From Muribaculaceae bacterium (GTDB lineage Bacteria > Bacteroidota > Bacteroidia > Bacteroidales > Muribaculaceae), in NCBI GenBank assembly GCA_029061225.1, contig JAIDSM010000224.1, positions 1-47,568 on the forward strand: a stretch of DNA of 47,568 nt, in the 5' to 3' direction. The translations under genes were made by a program, and so were the position numbers. How positions within the stretch are numbered: the stretch's first letter is position 1; the number at the start of each line of letters is the position of its first letter. Shown here piece after piece: positions 1 to 8,432 of the stretch. The notes beneath the pieces were generated by a model. The model was given only the letters and a program-made list of their open reading frames with translations, was not told the origin of the DNA and did not search any database.

Positions 1-929
1 GAGAAATACCAAGGAAGTTCTGCCTTCATCTGCTTGAAATATTCCTGAGGAGTGTCTCCTTTCCGGAAATGGACTATCTCTTCCAGGACATCGGAATCCT
101 TAAACCAGAAGCCATGGAAGTTTTGTGTGGCAAACCAGTTGGAATCGAATATCTTTTCGGGAGGCGGACATCCCATAGCCTTCAGCAGTTCACATTCAAA
201 TTCATAGTTTGTCATTCTGTAGGGTGCTCCACCTCCAATATTATAACATTTGTTCCAGAAAGTGTCAGGCACGTCATCCCGACAGACACGTTCAAGAAGC
301 CGGCCTGAATCATCGGCGGTCACCCATTCCAGAACCCCTCGTATCGGCACATGAAATGCTATCGGATCGGAAGCCTTCATCAGAAGTCCGCAATGAAGGA
401 TACCTGTTTGCCGAAGGGAAACCCACCACCGGAGATCTGAATCCATAAGAATGCGCTCCGCCTCTGTCTTCGAGTAAGCGTAGGCATCGAAAATAGCCGG
501 TGTCAGAGGGTCGCCACATTGCCCCCAATGATCCGGTACCTCCCGGTTGCCGTATTGTGATACCGACCCGATATATACCACTTTTACATCATTTTTCCTT
601 GGCTCAGCTGCTTCAATGATGTTGCGCATCGATCCGATATTGGTCTTGATAGTCTTTTCCGGATACCAGTCGGCAGCCGGCGACACCATACCTCCTACAT
701 GGAGCACTATGTCAGCTTCCGACACCCCCTTCGCCACCGACTGCTTGTCGAGCAGGTCTCCCCAGATCACTTTGACACCCTTTTGCATGAAAGGAGCGAG
801 GAATTTTCTGTTTTTCTTACTGTCCCGGGCGAGAACCGTCACATCATAGCGGCCGGGCTCAGCAGTCAGTTCTTTTAGTCCATGCGAGCCCATCACTCCG
901 GTGGCTCCCGTCAGGAATATCCTTTTCAT
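1..929 (-). CDS. NAD-dependent epimerase/dehydratase, partial (C-terminus beyond window)
   Basis: Extended SDR (NAD-dependent epimerase/dehydratase) family, usually acting on nucleotide sugars; the substrate cannot be told. The reading frame starts at the ATG complementary to 927-929 and stays open to base 1, so about 309 residues are visible and the C-terminus is missing. Seen: N-terminal Rossmann motif TGATGVMG (residues 7-14), and a DAYAYSKTEAE stretch carrying the Tyr-x-x-x-Lys catalytic pair at the expected mid-protein place. It lies 16 nt downstream of the IMPase-family gene on the same strand, so the two are probably co-transcribed. No signal peptide, so cytosolic. Family is well supported; the specific reaction is not. 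Confidence 0.85.
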   Translation of the reverse strand, partial: MKRIFLTGATGVMGSHGLKELTAEPGRYDVTVLARDSKKNRKFLAPFMQKGVKVIWGDLLDKQSVAKGVSEADIVLHVGGMVSPAADWYPEKTIKTNIGSMRNIIEAAEPRKNDVKVVYIGSVSQYGNREVPDHWGQCGDPLTPAIFDAYAYSKTEAERILMDSDLRWWVSLRQTGILHCGLLMKASDPIAFHVPIRGVLEWVTADDSGRLLERVCRDDVPDTFWNKCYNIGGGAPYRMTNYEFECELLKAMGCPPPEKIFDSNWFATQNFHGFWFKDSDVLEEIVHFRKGDTPQEYFKQMKAELPWYF

Positions 930-945
930 ATTTTATCTACTGTGT

Positions 946-1719
946 TTAGGGGAGAAGCAGTTTTCTGAAACTTTCCAAGAGTGCAGGCGCCGATGCAAGA
1001 AGTGAATAATTTCGATCTTCTCGGATACTCTCGACCACAGCTCCAGCCTCTTCAGCGATCAACCTCCCTGCGGCCACATCCCATCGGTTTAGATTGAGTT
1101 CCCAATATGCGTCATAGAATCCTGTTGCAGTATAGCAGAGGTCTATAGCTGCTGAGCCAAATCTCCTTGTACCCCTAACCCTGCATACTACCCTTTCAAT
1201 TTCTTTAAGGTTGTTGTCAGGATTTTCAGCCCTGTCGTATGGCATTCCTGTCGCTACAACCGCAGCATCGAGATTGGATTTCTCAGAACATCTTATGGGT
1301 TTACCATTAAGGAAGGCTCCTTGATTTTTTACTGCATGGAATAGTTCCCCGAGATAAGGAGCATACACAACCCCGATCACAGCCTCACACTTATATTCAA
1401 GAGCTATGGAAACGGAGAAGACAGGCAGGCCGTTGTTGAAGTTGGTAGTTCCATCCAAGGGATCCACCACCCATCGCCAGTCCCGCTCCGAGTGGTCCGC
1501 GCCTGACTCCTCGGAGATAATACCATGGTCAGGGAAATGCTCGGTAATATATGATTTAATAAATAGCTCCGACTCCTTGTCAGCGATTGTCACCACGTCG
1601 AAAGCATTCAGCTTCGTATCCGACTGAAGATTATTGCTGCGGAAATAGCGAAGCTGGATCTCCCCCGCTCCCCTCGCCATCTCGACAGCTGCCTCAAGAT
1701 ACCGTTCAAATTCTGTCAT
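946..1719 (-). CDS. Inositol-monophosphatase family phosphatase
   Basis: Mg2+-dependent, Li+-sensitive phosphatase fold (IMPase/FBPase/CysQ superfamily) that removes phosphate from inositol phosphate or a similar small metabolite. At 257 aa it has the family's usual length. Seen in order: ISEESG (about residues 68-73, metal-binding Glu), WVVDPLDGTTNF (about 82-93, the Asp-Pro-x-Asp-Gly-Thr signature) and WDVAAG near residue 213 (third metal Asp). The protein looks cytosolic. It precedes the epimerase by 16 nt and follows the defence cluster after a 69-nt gap in which I see no clear promoter. It could be SuhB-like or CysQ-like; the sequence does not decide. Confidence 0.9.
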   Translation of the reverse strand: MTEFERYLEAAVEMARGAGEIQLRYFRSNNLQSDTKLNAFDVVTIADKESELFIKSYITEHFPDHGIISEESGADHSERDWRWVVDPLDGTTNFNNGLPVFSVSIALEYKCEAVIGVVYAPYLGELFHAVKNQGAFLNGKPIRCSEKSNLDAAVVATGMPYDRAENPDNNLKEIERVVCRVRGTRRFGSAAIDLCYTATGFYDAYWELNLNRWDVAAGRLIAEEAGAVVESIREDRNYSLLASAPALLESFRKLLLP

Positions 1720-1788
1720 ATCAGTTCAAAGAATAGTCCTAATTATATAACAACCGCACAGCTAATTTTGAATAAAACAAAATAAATC

Positions 1789-3186
1789 TCAAATGTCTTT
1801 GATAGCGTTCTCGTGATTTTTGACACGCCTAATGCTGTCCTCTCTAAGCGTTTGGAGGAGTTTCTGCTCCTGTAATCGTTGCTTTAATATTTCCTTTTTT
1901 TCATATTCAATCTTGGTTCGATCATACTGACTATTGATAGAATCCAGAAAGTCAGTGGAAGCATACAGAATTCTATTCAGGCCCAATCGAATCATCCCCG
2001 TTGAAAATGTCCATACATCATCCTCATGCCGCTCATCCATGAAATTATTTGGATAATAGAAATTCTCAGGATTATAAGGCATTCCATCATATGTCCGGAC
2101 TTCAGCCATTCCGTACTTTTCATGATATAATTCTAATAGAGCTCCAAAATATTTATAATAAGAGAAAATACCTTCAGTACCTTCGATAATCATAAAAGGG
2201 ACTTTCCCATCCGATTCAAAAACCTTTAATTTTATCGGAATTGTATCCAGGACAGTGTTAGTGATAAAGACTCTACCTCTTATGATCTCGTCTTTCGTAG
2301 AACCGCCGGCTGTCTTTTTCGTACTTATTCTGATTCGGTCGTTCATCAACTGAAAGACGGGATGAAGTCTGCCGGAGTTATCCAATTCATAATATCTTTC
2401 ATCAAAGTCTTTAAAGTTCTCATTGGATTTCATATACCGGACCGCAGTATTGTAATCACTGCCTAACCCGATATTCTTCACACTCAACTCTGAATCATAA
2501 TTTTCACGATTTTTGACTCGTTCATAGTTCTCACTCACCTTTTTTTCATATTCTGAATCAGACTGCCACTCGGTCTGACTTTTGGAAGAAGCATATTTAT
2601 TAAATGTGATTATTGCAAGAGGAATAGCTATTACACACACCATAACAAGACCTGTTAGCCAGAAAATCATGCTCTGGTTCCCTTTCGACTGTTTTCCATT
2701 CTGGTTATACAGCTTACTATTAGGAGATTGATAAGATGTGGATAATTGTTGCATATATGAATTCTGATTACTAACAAACCTAACTTTAGATTTATCTAAC
2801 GCATCAGAATTGCCGATATGAGTTGGGTTCAAAGAAGACGCCGTTCTGTTGATGAAGACTGCATAATCCATTTCAGTACATTTACCTATAGCTATTGCAA
2901 CTGAAAAAAGACAAGTCATCAACTCTTTCCTATAACTTCCCTGATATGCTTCAACAAGACGACTTATGTATTCAAAAATACTGTCTTTGTCGCCGGACAA
3001 AGAAACTATGCCGGCAACCCAACCCTTGGAAATACAAGCTTTATAGCTATCCTTAAGTTTCGACTCATGTGCAAATGGGTATAAATCGGTAAGTATACCC
3101 CAAAACCGTGGTTCAGTAAGTATACCTATTCCGTTTTCTTTCACTATTCTTGATACCGTATTAAATAATTCCTTGTATCTACACAT
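1789..3186 (-). CDS. Single-pass membrane protein with helical N-terminal module, function unknown
   Basis: A 465-aa protein of no family I can name. The frame extends upstream to a TTG at 3210, but the ATG at 3186 (MCRYKELF) is preferred because it follows an A-rich leader typical of Bacteroidetes. Visible parts: a mostly helical module (residues 1-105), a polar Asn/Gln/Ser-rich linker (about 125-172), one hydrophobic segment (174-196, IFWLTGLVMVCVIAIPLAII), a soluble domain (about 220-415) and a charged helical tail (420-462, coiled-coil-like). No signal peptide. Orientation is unknown, but N-terminus inside is plausible. It is last in the line of minus-strand defence genes, 252 nt after the caspase-like gene, and is A/T-rich like its two upstream neighbours. 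Inference only: a membrane-located sensor or effector of that module. Confidence 0.7.
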   Translation of the reverse strand: MCRYKELFNTVSRIVKENGIGILTEPRFWGILTDLYPFAHESKLKDSYKACISKGWVAGIVSLSGDKDSIFEYISRLVEAYQGSYRKELMTCLFSVAIAIGKCTEMDYAVFINRTASSLNPTHIGNSDALDKSKVRFVSNQNSYMQQLSTSYQSPNSKLYNQNGKQSKGNQSMIFWLTGLVMVCVIAIPLAIITFNKYASSKSQTEWQSDSEYEKKVSENYERVKNRENYDSELSVKNIGLGSDYNTAVRYMKSNENFKDFDERYYELDNSGRLHPVFQLMNDRIRISTKKTAGGSTKDEIIRGRVFITNTVLDTIPIKLKVFESDGKVPFMIIEGTEGIFSYYKYFGALLELYHEKYGMAEVRTYDGMPYNPENFYYPNNFMDERHEDDVWTFSTGMIRLGLNRILYASTDFLDSINSQYDRTKIEYEKKEILKQRLQEQKLLQTLREDSIRRVKNHENAIKDI

Positions 3187-3438
3187 AGTTATTCTTATTC
3201 TTACGGTCAATGTTTCAGTCTTAATATTCTTTGAAACTTAAACTACTACTCATTAAATCTATCTCGCTCCAGCTTCGCGTCTTCGTTTCACTGAGCATGC
3301 AAGGGTATCCCGCATGATACACTTAAACATCTCATCAGTTGAATCCTTCTTCTACCAAAAATTGAGATTGCATACGTTACTTTCTTTTTCAAAATATTCT
3401 CTTTAGGTTTTTTACCTAATAAACAAAGTATTTTTCAA

Positions 3439-3996
3439 TTAAAAAATTCTGAATTTAAGTAGTTCTCCGTAAAACTTCATTTCCTTTTCAACCTTTGCTT
3501 CGAGCTTGCTTGGCCCCAAACTTTTATGATGGGGGAATAAGTGCATAAGCCATAGTTCAAAAAGGAAACTCTGGTGAAAGTCAACTTTCTTTGCGTAACC
3601 AGTAACAAGTTTGGCTCGTGTCTGCTCTTTGAAATCAAAGACTTCTTGACATGAAATATTTAATGTACTACAAGAACCGAAATGTACTTTTCGTTCGTTA
3701 AATATACCTGGAAACTTCTCTGCTATCTCAGTAAGACTTATGCTCTCGCCATTGGCAAAAGCGATCTCCCCCTCCTTGCCATGAAAACAAAGATAAATTA
3801 TATCAAATCTACTGTAAGCCAATCTTGACAAGTGGTCGAGATAGTATTCAAATTCAGATAGAGTTGCGACCTGCCTGAATACATATTCAGTACCAATAGT
3901 TGTCAGATATTGAAGCAAAGGGTGTACCAATGATTCTTTTTTCATGTCATGAATGGACTGTTCCCATTCTGTTTCAAGGCAAAATATACTACTCAT
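3439..3996 (-). CDS. Small caspase-like (clan CD) cysteine peptidase candidate
   Basis: A 185-aa protein with the layout of a minimal caspase/CHAT-like peptidase. A hydrophobic strand ends in a His-Gly pair (IIYLCFHGKEGE, His72), and about 35 residues later a second strand ends in a Gly-x-Cys (KVHFGSCSTLN, Cys109). This is the His/Cys dyad order and spacing of clan CD peptidases, followed by a third short strand (KLVTGYAKK). I see no prodomain, repeats or membrane segment, so activity would have to come from a partner. Its ATG overlaps the stop of the upstream 1426-aa gene (ATGA, 4 bp shared), which implies translational coupling and matched stoichiometry. Family membership is inferred from motif pattern, not from a profile match; it could instead be an uncharacterised DUF with the same fold. 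Confidence 0.65.
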   Translation of the reverse strand: MSSIFCLETEWEQSIHDMKKESLVHPLLQYLTTIGTEYVFRQVATLSEFEYYLDHLSRLAYSRFDIIYLCFHGKEGEIAFANGESISLTEIAEKFPGIFNERKVHFGSCSTLNISCQEVFDFKEQTRAKLVTGYAKKVDFHQSFLFELWLMHLFPHHKSLGPSKLEAKVEKEMKFYGELLKFRIF

Positions 3997-6900
3997 GCTT
4001 TCAACGAATTACTTGATTCAAGTTCAATTCTCCAATTCGTGCGATCAAATTCATCGTCGAATCCCAACTTTGTCAGTCTTAATTTATCCCCTACCGACAG
4101 CTCGTTAGTGTGAAGACCACATCGAAAAATATCGTTTAAATAAATATGTGAAACTGCATCTCCGATTTCGACATTGAAACCTTTAATCAGCTGTCTTTTC
4201 TTTCCTTTACCTTTAATGGCAGAAACTATTATAGCATCGTAAGATTCTCCGGTGATATAATCTTCAGGTTTATCTATATGTTTTGATTTTTTTGTTATAT
4301 TAACACTATCTAACGGCATCACCACCGGATACTTAACCGTTGAAGTCCAATTAATTAATAGAACAGATATTGGATGATCTGATTTTTCATTTGATTCATT
4401 GTTATACAGCTGGAATATTACGCCACCAACTCTAACTAACTTCTTTGATTTCTTTTTTCCTGATGGTTCTGAATAACCTGCAAATTCTCCCTCCATTGAA
4501 AGTTTATAGGGATAGTAAGCATTTAGTTTAATCAGACGCCCATTTATAATTCCTACTAAACGACCTCTGAAAGTGGAAATCTCATCATAGAGATAATCTA
4601 CTATAACTTGACTTCCAGGATTTAGAATCCCCCATTTCCCACCAAGTTTTACCTTCTTATAGCCTTCCTGTAGTTCGATTACTAGATCTTCTACTATCTT
4701 AAGGTTACTGTCAATTTCATGCTTTAAAGTACCTCTTTTGATTGTACTCTTTCCTTCTTTAAGTGGAGTAATAGAAGAGTACTCGAAGTTTAGCAAAACC
4801 CTGTTATGGCTATCTATAAGACCAAATTTGTTATCCTTTTGTGCTATATATTTATCTATACCCCAATAAGACAGTTTATCGTAAATATGCGGAATGAGTA
4901 TGTTGTTATCTTTTTCTAAACCATATTTTTCGAAGGATTGCGTTATTATTTGACCATCTACAGTATGAGAAATAACCTCAGAAACTATTTTGCCGTTTAT
5001 ATCGACCTTCCCAGTTAGATAGCCCCAACCTCTTGCCTCATTAAGTTTTGTAACAATAAAACAATTTCCGTCAAATCCATCAACAGAACGATAGATGGGT
5101 TCGGCAATAATTTGTCCTGTTGAGGTAGTGATACCCCAACTGTTTCCCTTTTGGACTTTAAGGAAGTTATCATCAAGGACAATTATGGAATCATATTTTG
5201 GTAAGACTATTTCAAAATCATTACTGTCAGTTATACCCCAATATTCATCGAATGTTTCTACAATCGAATAGCCGTTTGCCAGCTTTGATTCTGATTTATA
5301 TTTCTGTTCCTCGATGACAGTACCATCAAGAGCCAATAACTGAGTACGCCCATTAGACGACACTTTAATCGTATCTTCCGAGGTAAATTCAAGACTGTCC
5401 CAAGAAATATCCGTAACTTTCTCACCATTCGACTGCCATAAGCTCCACTTTCCGGAACTACTATTCTTTCTGAATATCTCGTTGCCGACAAAATAAAACT
5501 CTTCCGGCTGTTGACCCTTAAAAAGGTATTTCTTTATTATCAGGTGGTAGATAGAAGATGTATTTGAGATTGTTGACACGACAACTTCATCATCGGATGC
5601 AAATGACGTAAGGGGGTCAATTACACCGAACAAGTACCAGTTACCTTTAGACGCATATAAAATATATCCATTTTGTAGCAGAATAACTTTATCATATTCT
5701 GTCTGTAATCGATAATCGCCGTATCTGTTTATAACTCCATACTTGCCGTCTTTTTCAACCTTGGCGAAATCTCCCATCATAATCGGCTTAGAATCAAAAA
5801 TAGGTTCTATGAAGACTACATCTCCATACTTGAATCCCCATTTTTCACCATCAGAATACGCTTCCACTCCACGTTCATATTTGAGCATTTCCTCAACGGC
5901 ACGATTTCGTTGCTGTTCGTAATTCCAGGCCTCAATAATGTCCTGTTTTAATTTCTCCCTCGTTAGTTTAAGAGGACGCTCTGCTGTTGGATGCTTAAGA
6001 TAGTACGGCTCATCGGCATCATAAAAATATGGTCGACAACTATCATCTTCAAAATGTATCTGATCAAGAGATATGAGGATACCATTCTTACCGTTCTTTT
6101 CAATCTGATAATACCAGGCACCATCTTCGTCCAACCAGTTACATTTTAGCATCAATTCTCCACGACTTTTCGATTCTTCCTGTGCTTCAAGGTCAAACAC
6201 AAATACATTTCGCTTATTAGTGAAGAAAATATCCTTTGAAACAGATCGTCTTAATTCATTATAGTCTACGATTGACTCCAGACCAAATATCCAGAACACT
6301 TGCCTGCGATTTATCAGATAGAAAATGTCCCGGTCATGGACGCGAGCAACATGAGTTGTCGGAGTGACCAGTTCAAATACAACATCTGTATTATTGTATC
6401 GTGCGGTGACATCTGCAAGTCGCCTTTTCATTATTGGCAACTCATCTGAGTATATGTATACACAATCCTCAACATTTGACAGACCCTTATTCAGACTAAG
6501 TTCAGTCCTTAAAGAATCGGCCAACAAATTGCGTAATTCCTTCAGATACGAAAAATCATTCTCACTATTCTCACCATCATCGATAGTAAGGGTATAAGAA
6601 TTATCTCGTTTAAGATCGCAAGGAACATTCTTTACGGCATGAGTAAAGAATTGGACCTCTCTACTCTTTAATCCAAACCCTACACTACGGCTTGAAATCT
6701 TCACCATATTGCCACAACATGGGCAGGTCAGGTATGGAACTCCGGTTCTTGTAGCTTCTTCAAGTTCAAACCTCATACGTGATATCTCCTCTACTGACTT
6801 GTGAAGGAAAACATCATTAGCCGAGATGAATGAGTTTGAACGATGGTTGAATACCTTGTCAATCAATCGCGCGGTCTGAGAATAGACGTTATCATTTTCG

Positions 6901-8273
6901 ATTACAGGGAAATCAACGGTAACAACATCTTTCGACGGAGCTATCGGCTTTTTGCGATATGGGAATTTGGGCTTTCTGTATACAGGGCGTGTCTTATGTG
7001 TTGTTGGTTCAGTCTTTTTTGATGTATCTGAGCCATCAGTCGGTTCACTTCCGGGAGTTGTTGGCTCAGTCTGAGTAGAAACCGGTTCTTCTGAAGCGGG
7101 AGTGCTTGATACTAAAGCATTTATTTTAGCCTCGTATTCCTGAATCTTTGCTTTTAGCTTTTCAATTTCCTTATCTCTTTTAATTAGTTCATTGAGAGTT
7201 GGAGCATTCTTTAACGTATTTTCCAATTCGGCAATTCGCTTTTCTGCCTGAATAAGAGCTTTGCCCTTACTCTGAATTTCACTATACTGCGTGGTGATTG
7301 ATTGTAATTCTTTCTTCAGATCCTCACATTCTCGTATTTTGTCATTGAGTTGATTATTCAATTCACTATTCTTATTGTGGATTGAAGAAAGCTCTTCATT
7401 CAGACGTTGAATATCTGATTCAAGAGCTGAAATTGTCTCTTGTTTTTGTTTAACATCATTTTTCACGGCTGTAAGCAATTCTTCATCTACTGATTCACTT
7501 TGAAGCTTATTGAGCTTTGCGGATAAAGTTTGATTATCAGCCTCTAAAACATTATTTCTTGCCGTAAGAGAATCAATCTGTTCCTGGCTTTCAGACAATA
7601 ATTCGGACAATCTGTTAACTTCTTCTTCAAGAGACCTACGGGAATCTTTCAATTCCAATAACTCAGTCTCTTTAGCACGTAGGCTATCTGATTTTACTGA
7701 TAATTCCTTCTCTGTTTCAGCAGAGATTTTCTGAACATCACTTAAATGATGAGCCAATTCTTGTATCTTGATTTCAAGAGCAGACTTCTGAGAGTTTAGA
7801 TTCTCAATTTGTTCTGTAGATAGTCTTAAATTATCAGCAAATTGTTGAGTTTTAGTATCATTATCCTTAATTAGCTGTTTTTGGATTTCGATAAGGCTCT
7901 CTAACTCCTTCTTTGCCGATTCAAGACTACTGATTTGCTTACGATATTCTTCAATAAGCTCCTTGTCGTTCTCAGATTCCGTTCTTTTTTCTGACAGACT
8001 TCTTTCTAGTACAACAATTCTCTGATTCATTGCAGACAATACAGTGTCCTTAGCTGATATTGTTCCTCGGAGAATGTTTGCCTGATTTTTCAAATTAGAA
8101 ATCTCCTGTTCACAATTATCTATCTGTGAAGCTAATTTCTGCTTCTCGCGCCTTATTTCAATAATGGTTGTTTCCTTTTCAGCTAAAAAATTCTGCTTTG
8201 ACTGAATCTGTTTTTGAAGGGAAGAGATTTCTTCTGAAAAGAGACCTCTGAATATTGATTTAAGGAAATTCAT
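3993..8273 (-). CDS. Giant coiled-coil protein with CoiA-like zinc/nuclease-like core and WG repeats
   Basis: A 1426-aa multidomain protein. Parts in order: a short amphipathic N-terminus (MNFLKSIFRGLF); long heptad-rich coiled coil (about 15-388); a Pro/Thr/Ser linker (about 390-446); a CoiA-like region (about 465-720) with CPCC (517-520), FFTH (His545) and Cys552 as a probable zinc site, then a PD-(D/E)xK-like core with Asp621 and Glu634 and the following DRDIFYLINRRQVFWIF helix/strand; at least eight WG/KWG-type repeats (about 811-1245, for example KWGF 811, KYGV 844, KWGI 1213); and a C-terminal beta-rich domain (about 1300-1426). At the position where CoiA-like enzymes keep Gln or Lys two residues after the Glu, this protein has Val636, so catalysis is doubtful. 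It overlaps the caspase-like gene by 4 bp. Domain names rest on motif reading. I infer a scaffold/sensor that controls the peptidase. Confidence 0.75.
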   Translation of the reverse strand: MNFLKSIFRGLFSEEISSLQKQIQSKQNFLAEKETTIIEIRREKQKLASQIDNCEQEISNLKNQANILRGTISAKDTVLSAMNQRIVVLERSLSEKRTESENDKELIEEYRKQISSLESAKKELESLIEIQKQLIKDNDTKTQQFADNLRLSTEQIENLNSQKSALEIKIQELAHHLSDVQKISAETEKELSVKSDSLRAKETELLELKDSRRSLEEEVNRLSELLSESQEQIDSLTARNNVLEADNQTLSAKLNKLQSESVDEELLTAVKNDVKQKQETISALESDIQRLNEELSSIHNKNSELNNQLNDKIRECEDLKKELQSITTQYSEIQSKGKALIQAEKRIAELENTLKNAPTLNELIKRDKEIEKLKAKIQEYEAKINALVSSTPASEEPVSTQTEPTTPGSEPTDGSDTSKKTEPTTHKTRPVYRKPKFPYRKKPIAPSKDVVTVDFPVIENDNVYSQTARLIDKVFNHRSNSFISANDVFLHKSVEEISRMRFELEEATRTGVPYLTCPCCGNMVKISSRSVGFGLKSREVQFFTHAVKNVPCDLKRDNSYTLTIDDGENSENDFSYLKELRNLLADSLRTELSLNKGLSNVEDCVYIYSDELPIMKRRLADVTARYNNTDVVFELVTPTTHVARVHDRDIFYLINRRQVFWIFGLESIVDYNELRRSVSKDIFFTNKRNVFVFDLEAQEESKSRGELMLKCNWLDEDGAWYYQIEKNGKNGILISLDQIHFEDDSCRPYFYDADEPYYLKHPTAERPLKLTREKLKQDIIEAWNYEQQRNRAVEEMLKYERGVEAYSDGEKWGFKYGDVVFIEPIFDSKPIMMGDFAKVEKDGKYGVINRYGDYRLQTEYDKVILLQNGYILYASKGNWYLFGVIDPLTSFASDDEVVVSTISNTSSIYHLIIKKYLFKGQQPEEFYFVGNEIFRKNSSSGKWSLWQSNGEKVTDISWDSLEFTSEDTIKVSSNGRTQLLALDGTVIEEQKYKSESKLANGYSIVETFDEYWGITDSNDFEIVLPKYDSIIVLDDNFLKVQKGNSWGITTSTGQIIAEPIYRSVDGFDGNCFIVTKLNEARGWGYLTGKVDINGKIVSEVISHTVDGQIITQSFEKYGLEKDNNILIPHIYDKLSYWGIDKYIAQKDNKFGLIDSHNRVLLNFEYSSITPLKEGKSTIKRGTLKHEIDSNLKIVEDLVIELQEGYKKVKLGGKWGILNPGSQVIVDYLYDEISTFRGRLVGIINGRLIKLNAYYPYKLSMEGEFAGYSEPSGKKKSKKLVRVGGVIFQLYNNESNEKSDHPISVLLINWTSTVKYPVVMPLDSVNITKKSKHIDKPEDYITGESYDAIIVSAIKGKGKKRQLIKGFNVEIGDAVSHIYLNDIFRCGLHTNELSVGDKLRLTKLGFDDEFDRTNWRIELESSNSLKA

Positions 8274-8294
8274 GTTTATCCTAATGGTTAATTT

Positions 8295-8432
8295 TTATGA
8301 AGTAATTAATATCATTATCTCAAACTTCAGGCAACAGTTACGTGTAGTTGACGAAACCAGTCGAATTGTCCCTGTATCATTCTTAAAATCAACGTTAGGG
8401 TAATCCCAATTATTGCTCTCAAAAGCACTCAT
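8295..8432 (-). CDS. 45-aa ORF coupled to Res; possible gene remnant
   Basis: A 45-codon frame (begins MSAFESNNWDYPNVDF) whose ATG overlaps the stop codon of the Res gene in an ATGA arrangement. It ends 21 nt before the ATG of the 1426-aa gene. I recognise no family. Its start looks like a real gene start, while the tail (CCLKFEIMILITS) looks like out-of-frame sequence, so it may be the 5' remnant of a longer gene. Alternatively it is a short coupling peptide. Either way it leaves almost no untranslated space between the restriction genes and the caspase-like module. Confidence 0.4.
   Translation of the reverse strand: MSAFESNNWDYPNVDFKNDTGTIRLVSSTTRNCCLKFEIMILITS

Noticed and set aside
3187-3210. 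TTG start at 3210 for the membrane-protein gene
   Set aside because: An ATG eight codons downstream has a better A-rich leader and nothing in the extra residues looks conserved.
3187-3438. Separate promoter for the membrane-protein gene
   Set aside because: Only near-matches to TAnnTTTG (for example the complement of CAAAGTAT) are present; none has the right spacing, so I left the gene as part of the operon, with some doubt because of the 252-nt gap.
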